A stretch of DNA of 59,783 bases, taken from the NCBI GenBank assembly GCA_029256485.1, contig JAQSXU010000010.1:1-59783 (forward strand), given 5' to 3'. The notes under the pieces are model-generated. The model was not told where the DNA came from. It ran no database searches and saw nothing but the letters and a program-made list of their open reading frames with translations. This DNA is from Clostridiaceae bacterium. GTDB lineage: Bacteria > Bacillota_A > Clostridia > Clostridiales > Clostridiaceae. This document shows, piece after piece, positions 39,726 through 48,026 of the stretch (the stretch's first letter is position 1; the number at the start of each line of letters is the position of its first letter). Made by a program: the position numbers and the translations under genes.

Positions 39726-40424
39726 ATGAACTTATATCCTATTTTTTTTCAGGGAGAAAAGTTAAGCATACTTGAATTGTTTATTAGAACATCTATTTTG
39801 TATTTCTTATTATTTGGTACAGCTAAGGCTATGGGGTACCGCCAGCCTGGCAAATTAACTCCATATAACTTTTTACTGGCAGCAGGTATAAGCCACATTG
39901 CAGCTTCCCGTATGGTAAATCCCAAATCAAGATTAGTGGACGCAATAGTTATAATTATAATATACACTTTAATTAACTTGCTTATTTCATATTTGTATTT
40001 TAAGGCCCCAACCTTAGTTTCTCAAAAGCCAATAATAATAGTTAAAGGCGGCAAGGTCATAAAGAATAATATTTCAAAGGCAAAAATAACAATAGATAAT
40101 TTATTTTCAATTCTAAGGCAGAAAGAGGCACCTGACCTTGAAAAAGTAGAATACTTAATTGCTGAATCTACAGGGGATTTTAGTGTTGCTGTGAATAATA
40201 ACAGCCTTCCGGTAACTAAATTGGATATGTCTGTGGCTGCTCCGCCGGAGATTTTATCTGAAATTCTAATATATAAAGGAAAAGTAGATGTAAAGGTCCT
40301 TAAAGGAAATATGTTAAGCTATGATTGGATTTATAAACAACTTAAATCAAGTAATATTAATAATATAAATGATATTTATTTAGGAATTTTAACTTCGGAT
40401 AAAAAGTTATATATAAATTCATAG
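39726..40424 (+). CDS. DUF421 domain-containing membrane protein
   Basis: This 232-residue YetF-like protein has N-terminal TM segments (about 18-35, 48-65 and 70-90) and a C-terminal soluble DUF421 domain (about 95-232: PIIIVKGGKVIKNNISKAKI and YLIAESTGDFSV). AAGGGTGAT precedes the ATG. It is in tandem with another DUF421 gene 13 bases downstream, next to a spore coat gene. DUF421 proteins are linked to the spore inner membrane, so a sporulation role is likely. Confidence 0.82.
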   Translation: MNLYPIFFQGEKLSILELFIRTSILYFLLFGTAKAMGYRQPGKLTPYNFLLAAGISHIAASRMVNPKSRLVDAIVIIIIYTLINLLISYLYFKAPTLVSQKPIIIVKGGKVIKNNISKAKITIDNLFSILRQKEAPDLEKVEYLIAESTGDFSVAVNNNSLPVTKLDMSVAAPPEILSEILIYKGKVDVKVLKGNMLSYDWIYKQLKSSNINNINDIYLGILTSDKKLYINS

Positions 40425-40437
40425 GAGGAGGTTTATA

Positions 40438-41145
40438 GTGGAATTTCTAGGTGTTGTTAAAAATATTTCGCTAATTGGTTTTAGCATAAGAACTTTTATT
40501 GTTGGTTTAATAGCCTTTATTGTAGGAAGATTTATATCCAAAAGAGCTGTAAATGAACTTACTTCCTATGATTTTGTTTTGATTTGGATATTGGGAGCAC
40601 TTATAGTCGCACCTCTGCTGGAAGGGGAAGTTTCATTCACATACATAATTGTTCCACTGATTACTCTGTTTTTTTGGCATTATTTATTTAGTTCTCTATG
40701 TTTAAAAAGCCGAAGTCTGTCCTTATTTTTAAATGGAAAACCTGTAATATTAATAGATAATGGTACTATAATAAGAAAAAATTTAAAAAAGCATTTTATA
40801 AATGTTGATTTGCTAATGAGTGAATTAAGGGTTAAAAATATATTTGATATTTCAGAGGCTAAATATGCAATTTTAGAGCCTAGTGGTCAGTTTAGCGTTA
40901 TAAAAAGAGAATCTAACAGATCAGTTACTCCGGAGAATTTAAACTTATCAGTAAAGCCAGTAAACTTCCCCTTAGTTATTATCAATGATGGTAAATTATT
41001 TGAAGAAAATTTAATTGAATCAGGATTAGACAAACAATGGCTTATGAATAATCTTGCTGTATACAATGTGCATCATATAGAAGATATATACATTGCTACA
41101 GTAGATAGTTATAGAAAATTATTTGTTTTTAAAAAAGATCAATAA
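40438..41145 (+). CDS. DUF421 domain-containing membrane protein
   Basis: This 235-residue paralogue of the preceding gene has the conserved loop NELTSYDFVLIWILGALIVAP, then LNGKPVILIDNGTIIRKNLKK and LLMSELRVKNIFDISEAKYA. It starts with GTG at 40438 after GGAGGAGG. It is closer to the DUF421 protein at 25201 in the MSELR-K-NIFDI segment than to its neighbour. The tandem pair may form a hetero-oligomer. Confidence 0.82.
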   Translation: MEFLGVVKNISLIGFSIRTFIVGLIAFIVGRFISKRAVNELTSYDFVLIWILGALIVAPLLEGEVSFTYIIVPLITLFFWHYLFSSLCLKSRSLSLFLNGKPVILIDNGTIIRKNLKKHFINVDLLMSELRVKNIFDISEAKYAILEPSGQFSVIKRESNRSVTPENLNLSVKPVNFPLVIINDGKLFEENLIESGLDKQWLMNNLAVYNVHHIEDIYIATVDSYRKLFVFKKDQ

Positions 41146-41244
41146 TATTTTTTGATAATAACATTTCTAAATAGTGATTTATATCCAGAGAGTTTAATAG
41201 GATGGTGCAGCAGAGGCAATAAAAAAATACATTCTGACTTCTTA

Positions 41245-42111
41245 TTAATTAAATCGTCTTCTATAATCACACTTTTTACAAAGTTCTTCTACAACCTGCC
41301 TATTAGAAAAACCCTGGCAAATGGCTTTAGCTCTAGGACTTTCAATAATATTATGAAAGCTTTCCTTATTTATATTACCTAAATTTATTACACCTTCTCC
41401 ATCAAGACAGCAGGGAACCACACTGCCATCCACCAGAATAGCCGCTTGATCTCTAAGGCCATGGCAAAAACCTGTATCATCGCTTCTCACAAGTTTTTTA
41501 TCAGGCCATTTAAATTTAGAAGCAGCATTCAAATAAACATTTTTTGCTATTTTTGTTCCTCTTGCATCTAAGAGCTTATCTTCAATTTTATAATCCAAAT
41601 TAAAGGCTTGTTCTAAAATATTTAAAATATGTCTGTTTTTCTCTATGCCTTTTGTATCCTCTTCTAAATTCCACAATCTATAAGAAGCTATTATATTGGT
41701 ATTATTTATAACTTCAAAGGTAAAGTTTAAAATATTATTTAAGTATTCCTCAATTGAAAAGTTTAGTTCATTAGCGTCAAAGCTATGTAAAGAAAAATTC
41801 ACTTGGCGTAAATTATTTTTTGTTAGAAGCATATGCTTAACTTTATGTATAAGAGTACCGTTAGTTGTAATATTTACTTTAAAGTTATAGCTTTCAGCTA
41901 AATCTAAAAACTTATCCAGCTCTGGGTGAAGTAATGGCTCTCCCTTTACATGAAGGTATATGTAATCTGTAAAAGGTTTTAATTGCTTTAATATGTTTTC
42001 AAAAGTATTTATGTCCATAAACTTAGCACTTAGTTTAGTAACGGGACAAAAATCGCATTTTAAGTTGCAGACGTTGGTTATTTCTATATAAATTTTTTTG
42101 AATTTTTTCAT
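41245..42111 (-). CDS. Radical SAM/SPASM domain protein
   Basis: This 288-residue protein has the radical SAM cluster motif CNLKCDFC (Cys14, Cys18, Cys21) after IYIEITN, the GEPLLHP motif, NITTNGTL, and a C-terminal SPASM-like segment (VDGSVVPCCLDGEGVINLGN and ELCKKCDYRRR) that can hold a second Fe-S cluster. Such proteins modify peptides or act as anaerobic maturases. No precursor peptide gene is evident next to it. It is alone on the minus strand. Confidence 0.87.
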   Translation of the reverse strand: MKKFKKIYIEITNVCNLKCDFCPVTKLSAKFMDINTFENILKQLKPFTDYIYLHVKGEPLLHPELDKFLDLAESYNFKVNITTNGTLIHKVKHMLLTKNNLRQVNFSLHSFDANELNFSIEEYLNNILNFTFEVINNTNIIASYRLWNLEEDTKGIEKNRHILNILEQAFNLDYKIEDKLLDARGTKIAKNVYLNAASKFKWPDKKLVRSDDTGFCHGLRDQAAILVDGSVVPCCLDGEGVINLGNINKESFHNIIESPRAKAICQGFSNRQVVEELCKKCDYRRRFN

Positions 42112-42188
42112 CAGTGTCCTCGCTTTTTAATATTTGTGTTTATATTATATCATATTTGGTCGAATACAGTCGAACTTAATATAATGTA

Positions 42189-42203
42189 ACCAGGCAGCAC
42201 CCG
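42189..42203 (+). repeat. 15-base direct repeat ACCAGGCAGCACCCG, copy 2
   Basis: It is identical to 39080-39094, with similar flanks. It lies 80 bases upstream (on the opposite strand) of the radical SAM start codon. Confidence 0.6.
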
Positions 42204-42243
42204 GTATTTGTCAAATTCACAGCAGAGGTGTTATAATAAAAAA

Positions 42244-42277
42244 TGATCTGATTTATGTTGCAGCATAAATCAGATCA
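42244..42277. terminator. Perfect inverted repeat, likely bidirectional terminator
   Basis: TGATCTGATTTATG and CATAAATCAGATCA form a perfect 14-bp stem with loop TTGCAG. On the minus strand it would lie about 100 bases after the ornithine cyclodeaminase-like stop and could end that operon. Confidence 0.65.
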
Positions 42278-42377
42278 CTTTAAAATGAATATTTGAAGGT
42301 TGCAGCAATTACCCCTTATTGCGTAAAATATTCAGGGGCAGTGGTGCATAGACTATATTGTTAAATATGCCTATTGA

Positions 42378-43367
42378 TTATAAATCTATAATTGTACCTA
42401 TGTGCATTTTTAAAGCACAATTGTAGATATCATATGCAGTTACAACATCCATTACGGCAATGCCTACTGTTTTATAAATGGTAATTTCATTATCATTTTT
42501 TCTTCCTTCAATTTTTCCCGATAGAACTTCACCAATCTCTCCGTCTACCCTATTGTTATCAATTATGCCTTTATTTATTGGTATAATCAGATCTCCTGAT
42601 TCTGAAAGAACTGCATCTTTAGAGTCAACAAAAACTTTATCAGCATTTTTTATTGTATATTCATCTATTTCCTGCATAACTGGAGTGTATGAGCCTACTG
42701 CGTTTATGTGAGCACCTTTTTTCACATACTTCCCATCAATAACAGGCCTTCTTGAAGTTGTTACGGTAGTTATGATATCTGCATTTTCAATAGCTTCCTG
42801 TGTGGTTTTTGCAGCACTTATTTCTGTGCCAAATTCAGCTAGCTTTTTAGACATTCTTGTGCAGAATTCCTGAGCTCTTTCTAAATTTATGTCAAAAACT
42901 TTTACAGATTTAAGATTTCTTACTGTTAACATTGCTTCTAATTGAGATTCTGCTTGTCCACCAGTACCTATTAGTGCTCCTTTTTCAGCATTTTTAACTG
43001 CAAGTACATCAGTGGCAGCACCGGAACCTGCTCCTGTTCTTAACTGAGTAAGATATGTTCCATCCATTATGCAGCAAACTTCACCTGTTTTTCCATCTAA
43101 AAGTATCATTTTTGCTGGTACAGATGGTATGCCCATATCAATATTCTTTGGGAAAACAGAAACTATCTTTACACCTATACTGTCGATGTCTTCCACATAA
43201 GCAGGCATATATAAGCTTTGACCTGAGAATTTTGGAATATCAATGTTTGTTCTTAATGGAACAACACTTTTATGCTGTGAAAATAATTTAAAAGCGGTTT
43301 TGTCTGAATCAATTGCATTTTTCATATTAAAAACATTTATCATATTATCTTTTGAAAGTAATAACAT
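42378..43367 (-). CDS. Ornithine cyclodeaminase family protein
   Basis: This 329-residue protein of the OCD/mu-crystallin family has the conserved SVFPKN, QLRTGAGSGAATDVLA and ALIGTGGQAESQLEA (NAD(P) Rossmann turn GTGGQA), and GSYTPVMQEID at the substrate side. Members are ornithine cyclodeaminases, ketimine reductases or NAD-dependent amino-acid dehydrogenases. The AGGAGG site and 27-base spacing place it after a TSUP permease in one unit headed by a TrmB regulator. The exact amino acid is unknown. Confidence 0.87.
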   Translation of the reverse strand: MLLLSKDNMINVFNMKNAIDSDKTAFKLFSQHKSVVPLRTNIDIPKFSGQSLYMPAYVEDIDSIGVKIVSVFPKNIDMGIPSVPAKMILLDGKTGEVCCIMDGTYLTQLRTGAGSGAATDVLAVKNAEKGALIGTGGQAESQLEAMLTVRNLKSVKVFDINLERAQEFCTRMSKKLAEFGTEISAAKTTQEAIENADIITTVTTSRRPVIDGKYVKKGAHINAVGSYTPVMQEIDEYTIKNADKVFVDSKDAVLSESGDLIIPINKGIIDNNRVDGEIGEVLSGKIEGRKNDNEITIYKTVGIAVMDVVTAYDIYNCALKMHIGTIIDL

Positions 43368-43394
43368 TTTGTACCTCCTATTTAATTTTAAAAT

Positions 43395-44276
43395 TTAATT
43401 TTGAACTTGGACTTTTTTTGAATTCATTTCTTTAATAAACATTGAAACTGCTGTATATAAAATTACTGCAGCAACAACCCATTGCACCATTGACATATTA
43501 AGACTCTTTACAATATACACTGCAACTAAAACTCCTACAACTCCTAAGGTTGAAGTGAATATAGGTATTTTACGGCCGTAGTCGCCTAATCTTATAAATT
43601 CCATACTTCCAATAGGAACGGAAAATGTGCAGGCGCCCATCATTATTGGGAAAGCTACAGCAGGACTCATGCCAAGTGCATATATTGTAGCCATAGTTGG
43701 AGCATAGGAACCTATTCCTATATTATTTAAAGCTCCATAAATAAATAGAGTTAATACAGCCACTAATAGTTTCCCTCCTGAAAGTCCTGTAGCAGTTCCA
43801 CCACTAGAAATAATGTTAAATTTACCTGCCAGTATAAAAAATGCTGCTGCAAATAGTCCTACAGTTATAAAAATTCTTATGGTTTCTGCTTTGAGCTTAG
43901 CAACAAATCTAGGACCTATATAGGCACCCACAACCTGAGCTAAAATACAAGCAATTAGCGTTGCAGCATCTACTTTAATTACACTAATATAAGCAAGAGA
44001 CATAACTGCAACAGGAATAACGCATTGAACATTTAATGTTCCAGGCAGCTTTTTATCATCCACTAACTTAGCTTTTCTGTATGCTACAGTTGATAAAGCA
44101 AAATCAGATACACCAAAGGTGGAAAGAAAAAACAACACAGATGACCAAAGCGACAGAATAATATTACTGCCTGGCTCGCTAAAGGCTTCCTTTTTGTGAA
44201 CTGCAACATCACGGATAAACTTAAAAGCAAAAAATCCATTTACAATAATTATTAATAAAAGAACAATCTTTACCAT
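43395..44276 (-). CDS. TSUP family transporter (TauE/SafE-like)
   Basis: This 293-residue permease has eight or nine hydrophobic segments and two repeated halves. STFGVSDFALST and GALNNIGIGSYAPTMATIYALGM carry the typical polar turns. TSUP proteins move sulfite, sulfonates, thiosulfate or organic anions. AAGGAG precedes the ATG by 8 bases. It is the middle gene of the TrmB-TSUP-OCD unit, so it may import or export the substrate of the OCD-like enzyme. Confidence 0.85.
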   Translation of the reverse strand: MVKIVLLLIIIVNGFFAFKFIRDVAVHKKEAFSEPGSNIILSLWSSVLFFLSTFGVSDFALSTVAYRKAKLVDDKKLPGTLNVQCVIPVAVMSLAYISVIKVDAATLIACILAQVVGAYIGPRFVAKLKAETIRIFITVGLFAAAFFILAGKFNIISSGGTATGLSGGKLLVAVLTLFIYGALNNIGIGSYAPTMATIYALGMSPAVAFPIMMGACTFSVPIGSMEFIRLGDYGRKIPIFTSTLGVVGVLVAVYIVKSLNMSMVQWVVAAVILYTAVSMFIKEMNSKKVQVQN

Positions 44277-44381
44277 GTTTTATCTCCTTATTACCAGAAT
44301 CCATGAGCTTTTGAAATTTTACCTCCTTTCTAGCTGCTCAATTAGTCCGGTTTTATATTAAAAGAGATTTTTTAAGAATAT

Positions 44382-45188
44382 TTATATTTTCTCAAAAATA
44401 TCTCTAATTTTACCTACAGATTTTTTGAGTTCTTCACAAGCGGAATTATCAACTGATTTTATAAGCTTAAGACAATAAGCATCGTGTTTTACATATTCTT
44501 TGGCCATAAAAACCAGTGCATAGTTTTGCGTCCAAATAACTTCTGATAGCTTGTTATTTTCTATACAACCAAATAATACTTCATTTGAGTCTGAAACAAG
44601 AGTAATCCATCTTCCAGGGATATCCTTAAGTTTTTCTTTTTCAAAACCATGCTGGTATAAAATGTTTAAATCAACATTGTATTTATGCTCTGCACTATAT
44701 AAAATAACAAGAGGATTAATTTTATTTGATTCTAATAATTTTAAACCATCATAAATTTCAGCTATATCATCCTGCCAAATCTGAATAAAAAGTTCTTTTT
44801 TTGTGCTTTTTATAATATCTCTGCACTTATCAAAGATGTTATTATAACCTTTTATATGCCAAACAAAGTCCATATTTATGCTTTTGTCATATTCAGACAG
44901 TTCACTTTCTATATCTTCAAGCAAGGCATTATAGTTTTTTTTCTTTTTTAGTATAAGTTCCTTTACAGGAATGCAAGTATAATATTTAGGGTTTGTTGAC
45001 TTTGAGCAAATAATGAAATTCTTTTTTACCAAATTTTCAAGTACTGAATATATTTTTGAACGGGCCACACCAGACAACTTGCTAATTTCATAGCCTGTGG
45101 AAGGTCCGATTTTTAGAAGTTCCACGTAAACCTTTGCCTCAGAATCATTTAATTCAAGAGATTTTAAAAGTAAAATTATTTTATCCAT
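44382..45188 (-). CDS. TrmB family transcriptional regulator
   Basis: This 268-residue regulator has an N-terminal TrmB winged helix (LELNDSEAKVYVELLKIGPS, then GYEISKLSGVARSKIYSVLE, about 10-60), a helical linker (80-100) and a C-terminal phospholipase D-like effector domain (about 105-268). TrmB proteins often respond to sugars or other small metabolites. A perfect inverted repeat lies 20 bases upstream of its start (45209-45235), which suggests autoregulation and control of the two downstream genes. Confidence 0.85.
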   Translation of the reverse strand: MDKIILLLKSLELNDSEAKVYVELLKIGPSTGYEISKLSGVARSKIYSVLENLVKKNFIICSKSTNPKYYTCIPVKELILKKKKNYNALLEDIESELSEYDKSINMDFVWHIKGYNNIFDKCRDIIKSTKKELFIQIWQDDIAEIYDGLKLLESNKINPLVILYSAEHKYNVDLNILYQHGFEKEKLKDIPGRWITLVSDSNEVLFGCIENNKLSEVIWTQNYALVFMAKEYVKHDAYCLKLIKSVDNSACEELKKSVGKIRDIFEKI

Positions 45189-45208
45189 AAACTAATATCT
45201 CCTTCAAA

Positions 45209-45235
45209 ATAGTAGTTACCTTTAGTAACTACTAT
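45209..45235 (-). promoter_or_regulatory. Palindromic operator upstream of the TrmB gene
   Basis: ATAGTAGTTAC (45209-45219) and GTAACTACTAT (45225-45235) are perfect inverted repeats with a 5-base spacer. The site lies just upstream of the TrmB ribosome binding site region, ideal for autorepression. Confidence 0.7.
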
Positions 45236-45303
45236 ATAACATTGATAAAAAATTGTCAATAATAAATGAGCTGCTAACTTGTTAATTCATAACTTTCTTA
45301 TAT

Positions 45304-45319
45304 TAAAAGGGGACTTTAA
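45304..45319. repeat. TTAAAGGGGACTTTAA-type short repeat
   Basis: TTAAAAGGGGACTTTAAT here matches TTAAAGGGGACTTTAAG at 38817. The GGGGAC core recalls the GGGGACGG repeats near 13.4-13.9 kb, so all may derive from one element family. Confidence 0.35.
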
Positions 45320-45383
45320 TTACTTTTATTTCTAAGTTATGTTTATATAATAAAATAAAAGAAAATAGATGGTGAAATAAATG

Positions 45384-45760
45384 ATGAAAAATGACAAAAA
45401 CATATGGTTTTTATAGGTATGTTTATTGACTTAATTAATAATACTGGAATATTAAAAACATCTGGAAGCATATTAATTAGAATACTAATGCTTATATCAG
45501 CTATTCTAATTATGGGGCTTGCTACATATTTTTATTTGCAAGTTGAACTTGGCGCAGGGCAAAGAGATGGTCTAATTGAAGGACTTGTAATAAAGCTAAA
45601 TAAACCAGTTTGGCTTATAAGAGATTCTATAGAAATTACTGTTTTGATAATAGGATTCTTTTTGGGAGGGCCGGTTGGGGTTGTAACTATTTTATTGGCA
45701 GTGGCAATTGGACCTTCAGTAGAACTTGCATTTAAGAAATGTATAATGTGCATGATATAA
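45384..45760 (+). pseudogene. Internally deleted YczE/YitT-like membrane protein
   Basis: ATG at 45384 encodes MKNDKNIWFL and stops at 45414. Another frame from 45404 then gives VFIGMFIDLINNTGIL, three TM segments, QVELGAGQRDGLIEGLV and GGPVGVVTILLAVAIGP. Together these are the two ends of a YczE-type protein (normally about 210 residues) with roughly 70 internal residues missing and the frame broken. The 118-codon ORF alone has no ribosome binding site. Confidence 0.6.
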
Positions 45761-45840
45761 AAAAAGAAGTAAATAAGTTTACAAAAGGTCTTAGGTTTCT
45801 AAGGCTTTTATTTTATACATTTTTTATATTTTATATAGTA

Positions 45841-45885
45841 TTGACAAAGGATTATAATTATTGTATATATTGTATATATACAATA
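45841..45885 (+). promoter_or_regulatory. Promoter with palindromic YtrA-type operator
   Basis: TTGACA (-35, 45841-45846) is followed after 17 bases by TATATA (45864-45869). An 18-bp perfect palindrome, TATTGTATATATACAATA (45868-45885), overlaps the -10/start region. Its position before a GntR/YtrA regulator gene indicates autorepression. Confidence 0.6.
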
Positions 45886-45938
45886 TACTCTTTTCACGAA
45901 AAAGAAAGTCTTTATAATAACCTGATAGGAGATAAGAA

Positions 45939-46322
45939 ATGAGCGTTACTATTACAATTTCAAATTTATCAAATGATCCTATATATCAGCAAATTATTGA
46001 TCAGATTAAAGGAATGATATTTTCTGTAGAATTAAAAGAAGGAGATTCGCTTCCATCCATAAGAAATTTGGCAAAGGATCTTCAAATAAGTGTAATTACT
46101 ACAAAAAGAGCTTATGAGGAGTTAGAGAAGGAGGGGTTTATCGTTTCTTTTACTGGGAAAGGTTCATTTGTATCAGGACAAAACAAAGCTTTGCTTCGTG
46201 AAAAAAGAATGAGGCTTTTAGAAGAAAAATTAAAAGAAGTTATAAAGGAGAGTAAAGTACTCAATTTATCTATGGAGGAAGTAATAGATATTATGAAATT
46301 TCTCGAGGAGGATATAAAATGA
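45939..46322 (+). CDS. GntR family regulator, YtrA subfamily
   Basis: This 127-residue protein has a GntR winged helix (PIYQQIIDQIKGMIFSVELK, then LPSIRNLAKDLQISVITTKRAYEEL) followed by only a short dimerisation helix (about 85-127). This is the YtrA layout, typical of regulators of adjacent ABC transporters. AGGAGAT precedes the ATG. It overlaps the ABC ATPase gene by ATGA at 46319. Confidence 0.9.
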   Translation: MSVTITISNLSNDPIYQQIIDQIKGMIFSVELKEGDSLPSIRNLAKDLQISVITTKRAYEELEKEGFIVSFTGKGSFVSGQNKALLREKRMRLLEEKLKEVIKESKVLNLSMEEVIDIMKFLEEDIK

Positions 46323-47185
46323 GCAGTGTATTGGAGGTCAGGAACTTAAAAAAATCTTATGGCGATTTTCACTTAAATGGGTTAAATTTTAAATTGGAAA
46401 AAGGATATGTAATGGGATTTATAGGGCCTAATGGTGCCGGTAAAAGTACCACAATAAAATTAATTATGAATTTAATAAAAAAAGATAATGGAAATATCAG
46501 TATTTTTGGAATGGATAGCGTTAAAGATGAAAAGAAGATTAAAGAAAAAATAGGATTTGTTTATGATGAAAATATATTTTATGGCATACTTTCTATAAAT
46601 GAAATGAAAAATATTGTAGCAGGTTTTTATAACAAGTGGGATGAAAGTAAATTTAAATGGTATATTAAACATTTTGAATTGGACCCTAATAAGGTCATAG
46701 ATAAGCTTTCAAAGGGAATGAAAATAAAATTTGCTTTAGCTTTAGCACTTTCCCATGGAGCTGAACTTATTATAATGGATGAGCCTACTTCAGGACTTGA
46801 CCCTGCTTTTAGAAGTGAACTTATGGATATTTTATATAACATTATTCAGGATGAAAAAATGTCAATTTTTTTCTCCACACACATTACAACAGATCTTGAA
46901 AAAATCGCAGACTATATAACATTTATTAATAAAGGCGATATTGTGTTTTCTGAAGCAAAGGATGAAGTGCTACAAAGATACGCAGTAGTGAAGGGAGCTC
47001 CTAAACTTATAGATGCAGATATAAGAAAGGAGTTTATAGGTATAAGAGAAACTGCTTCAGGGTTTGAAGCATTAACTAGTAATAAAGAAAAGGCAATAAT
47101 GTTATTTAAGGATAGCTGCAAAATAGAAAGAGCATCTTTGGAAGATATTATGGTTTATACTGTAAGGGGTGATATTCATGTTTAA
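46319..47185 (+). CDS. ABC transporter ATP-binding protein
   Basis: This 288-residue ATPase has Walker A GPNGAGKST, signature LSKGMKIK, Walker B LIIMDEPTSGLDP and the H-loop FSTHI. It resembles YtrB/BcrA-type ATPases of small exporters. It overlaps both neighbours (ATGA with the regulator, 8 bases with the permease), so the three genes are translationally coupled. Confidence 0.92.
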   Translation: MSSVLEVRNLKKSYGDFHLNGLNFKLEKGYVMGFIGPNGAGKSTTIKLIMNLIKKDNGNISIFGMDSVKDEKKIKEKIGFVYDENIFYGILSINEMKNIVAGFYNKWDESKFKWYIKHFELDPNKVIDKLSKGMKIKFALALALSHGAELIIMDEPTSGLDPAFRSELMDILYNIIQDEKMSIFFSTHITTDLEKIADYITFINKGDIVFSEAKDEVLQRYAVVKGAPKLIDADIRKEFIGIRETASGFEALTSNKEKAIMLFKDSCKIERASLEDIMVYTVRGDIHV

Positions 47186-47810
47186 TCTTATAATTAAGGA
47201 CATCAGCATTCAAAAGAAGGACAAAACGGTATTCATTTTTATATTTTTAAATATATTAAACATATTTGTATTTCAAAAAAATTACGGAGTGAGTATATTC
47301 TTATGCTTTTTAAGCATATATTTGCTAACAGTGTATGCTAATGCCTATGATTTTAAGTATAACAGTGAGCTGATGATAAATAGTATGCCAGTGAACAGGA
47401 ACGTTGTAGTAACTGCAAAATATTTGTCAGTAGTTATATTCCTTATCTGCGCTGTAGCAATAACACTTGTTACAGGCATTATAATACATTTTGCTGACAC
47501 AGTTTTAATAAGTAAAATGATGAATATAGACACAATTGTTATTGAGTTTTTTATTGTTAGTATTTATTATTCTATTTTCCTTCCAGTTTATTTCAAACTG
47601 GGATACCTAAAATCAAGATGGGTGAATTTTATAACTATGGGTATAATAGGTGGATTTATCAGTCTAGCCAGTGAGATATCAAAGAATAATAAAATTTTTT
47701 TTGGTAATGCTGAATTAGTGCAAAATACCATGCTCATAGGTATCTCTATAATTTTTATAGTAGTTTCATTTCTTATTTCAATTAAGATATATTTCAATAA
47801 GGAATTCTAA
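47178..47810 (+). CDS. ABC-2 type transporter permease
   Basis: This 210-residue protein has six hydrophobic segments and begins FNLIIKDISIQKKDKTVF, the usual amphipathic start of this class (ABC2_membrane_2-like). The conserved NSELMINSMPVNRN after TM2 is typical of YtrC/YtrD-like permeases. The ATG at 47178 follows AAGGGGTGAT; the in-frame GTG at 47169 belongs to that site. The substrate may be a peptide antibiotic or cell-wall stressor. Confidence 0.83.
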   Translation: MFNLIIKDISIQKKDKTVFIFIFLNILNIFVFQKNYGVSIFLCFLSIYLLTVYANAYDFKYNSELMINSMPVNRNVVVTAKYLSVVIFLICAVAITLVTGIIIHFADTVLISKMMNIDTIVIEFFIVSIYYSIFLPVYFKLGYLKSRWVNFITMGIIGGFISLASEISKNNKIFFGNAELVQNTMLIGISIIFIVVSFLISIKIYFNKEF

Positions 47811-47952
47811 ATCTGGATAAGAACTGTAATAACAGAATTTTCACCAGCGCTTTCATAAGTGTTTCGCAAAATGTAGTATAAATTAGGTAACTGTGATTTC
47901 CAATGACATTGAGAATTGCATATAATTATACTATAATATAATTACATAAAAA

Positions 47953-47983
47953 CAGCACTAATTACATTTTGTGCTGCTTTTTT
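47953..47983 (+). terminator. Intrinsic terminator after the YtrA-type operon
   Basis: CAGCAC (47953-47958) and GTGCTG (47971-47976) form a stem followed by CTTTTTT. It is 140 bases after the permease stop. Confidence 0.65.
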
Positions 47984-48026
47984 ACTACAAGTTTTATCTC
48001 AGATTGAAAGAAATGGAGTTACTTAA

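Larger units (their letters stand above)
42112..42377. other. Intergenic region with repeat copy 2 and a hairpin
   Basis: It holds two TCGAA motifs (TGGTCGAA near 42156 and AGTCGAA near 42169), the repeat ACCAGGCAGCACCCG (42189-42203) and GAGGTG (42225-42230). An ATG at 42243 follows, which stops after one codon (ATG ATC TGA). A strong inverted repeat comes next at 42244-42277. It looks like the 5' region of a coat-type gene whose coding part was lost. Confidence 0.45.

Noticed and set aside
41152..41382. 76-codon plus-strand ORF over the end of the radical SAM gene
   Set aside because: It lies antisense to the conserved SPASM-like C-terminus and has no binding site.
45739..45942. 67-codon ORF before the YtrA-type regulator
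   Set aside because: It reads through the promoter and operator and has no ribosome binding site; the tyrosine/isoleucine-rich end is a translation of the TATATA palindrome.
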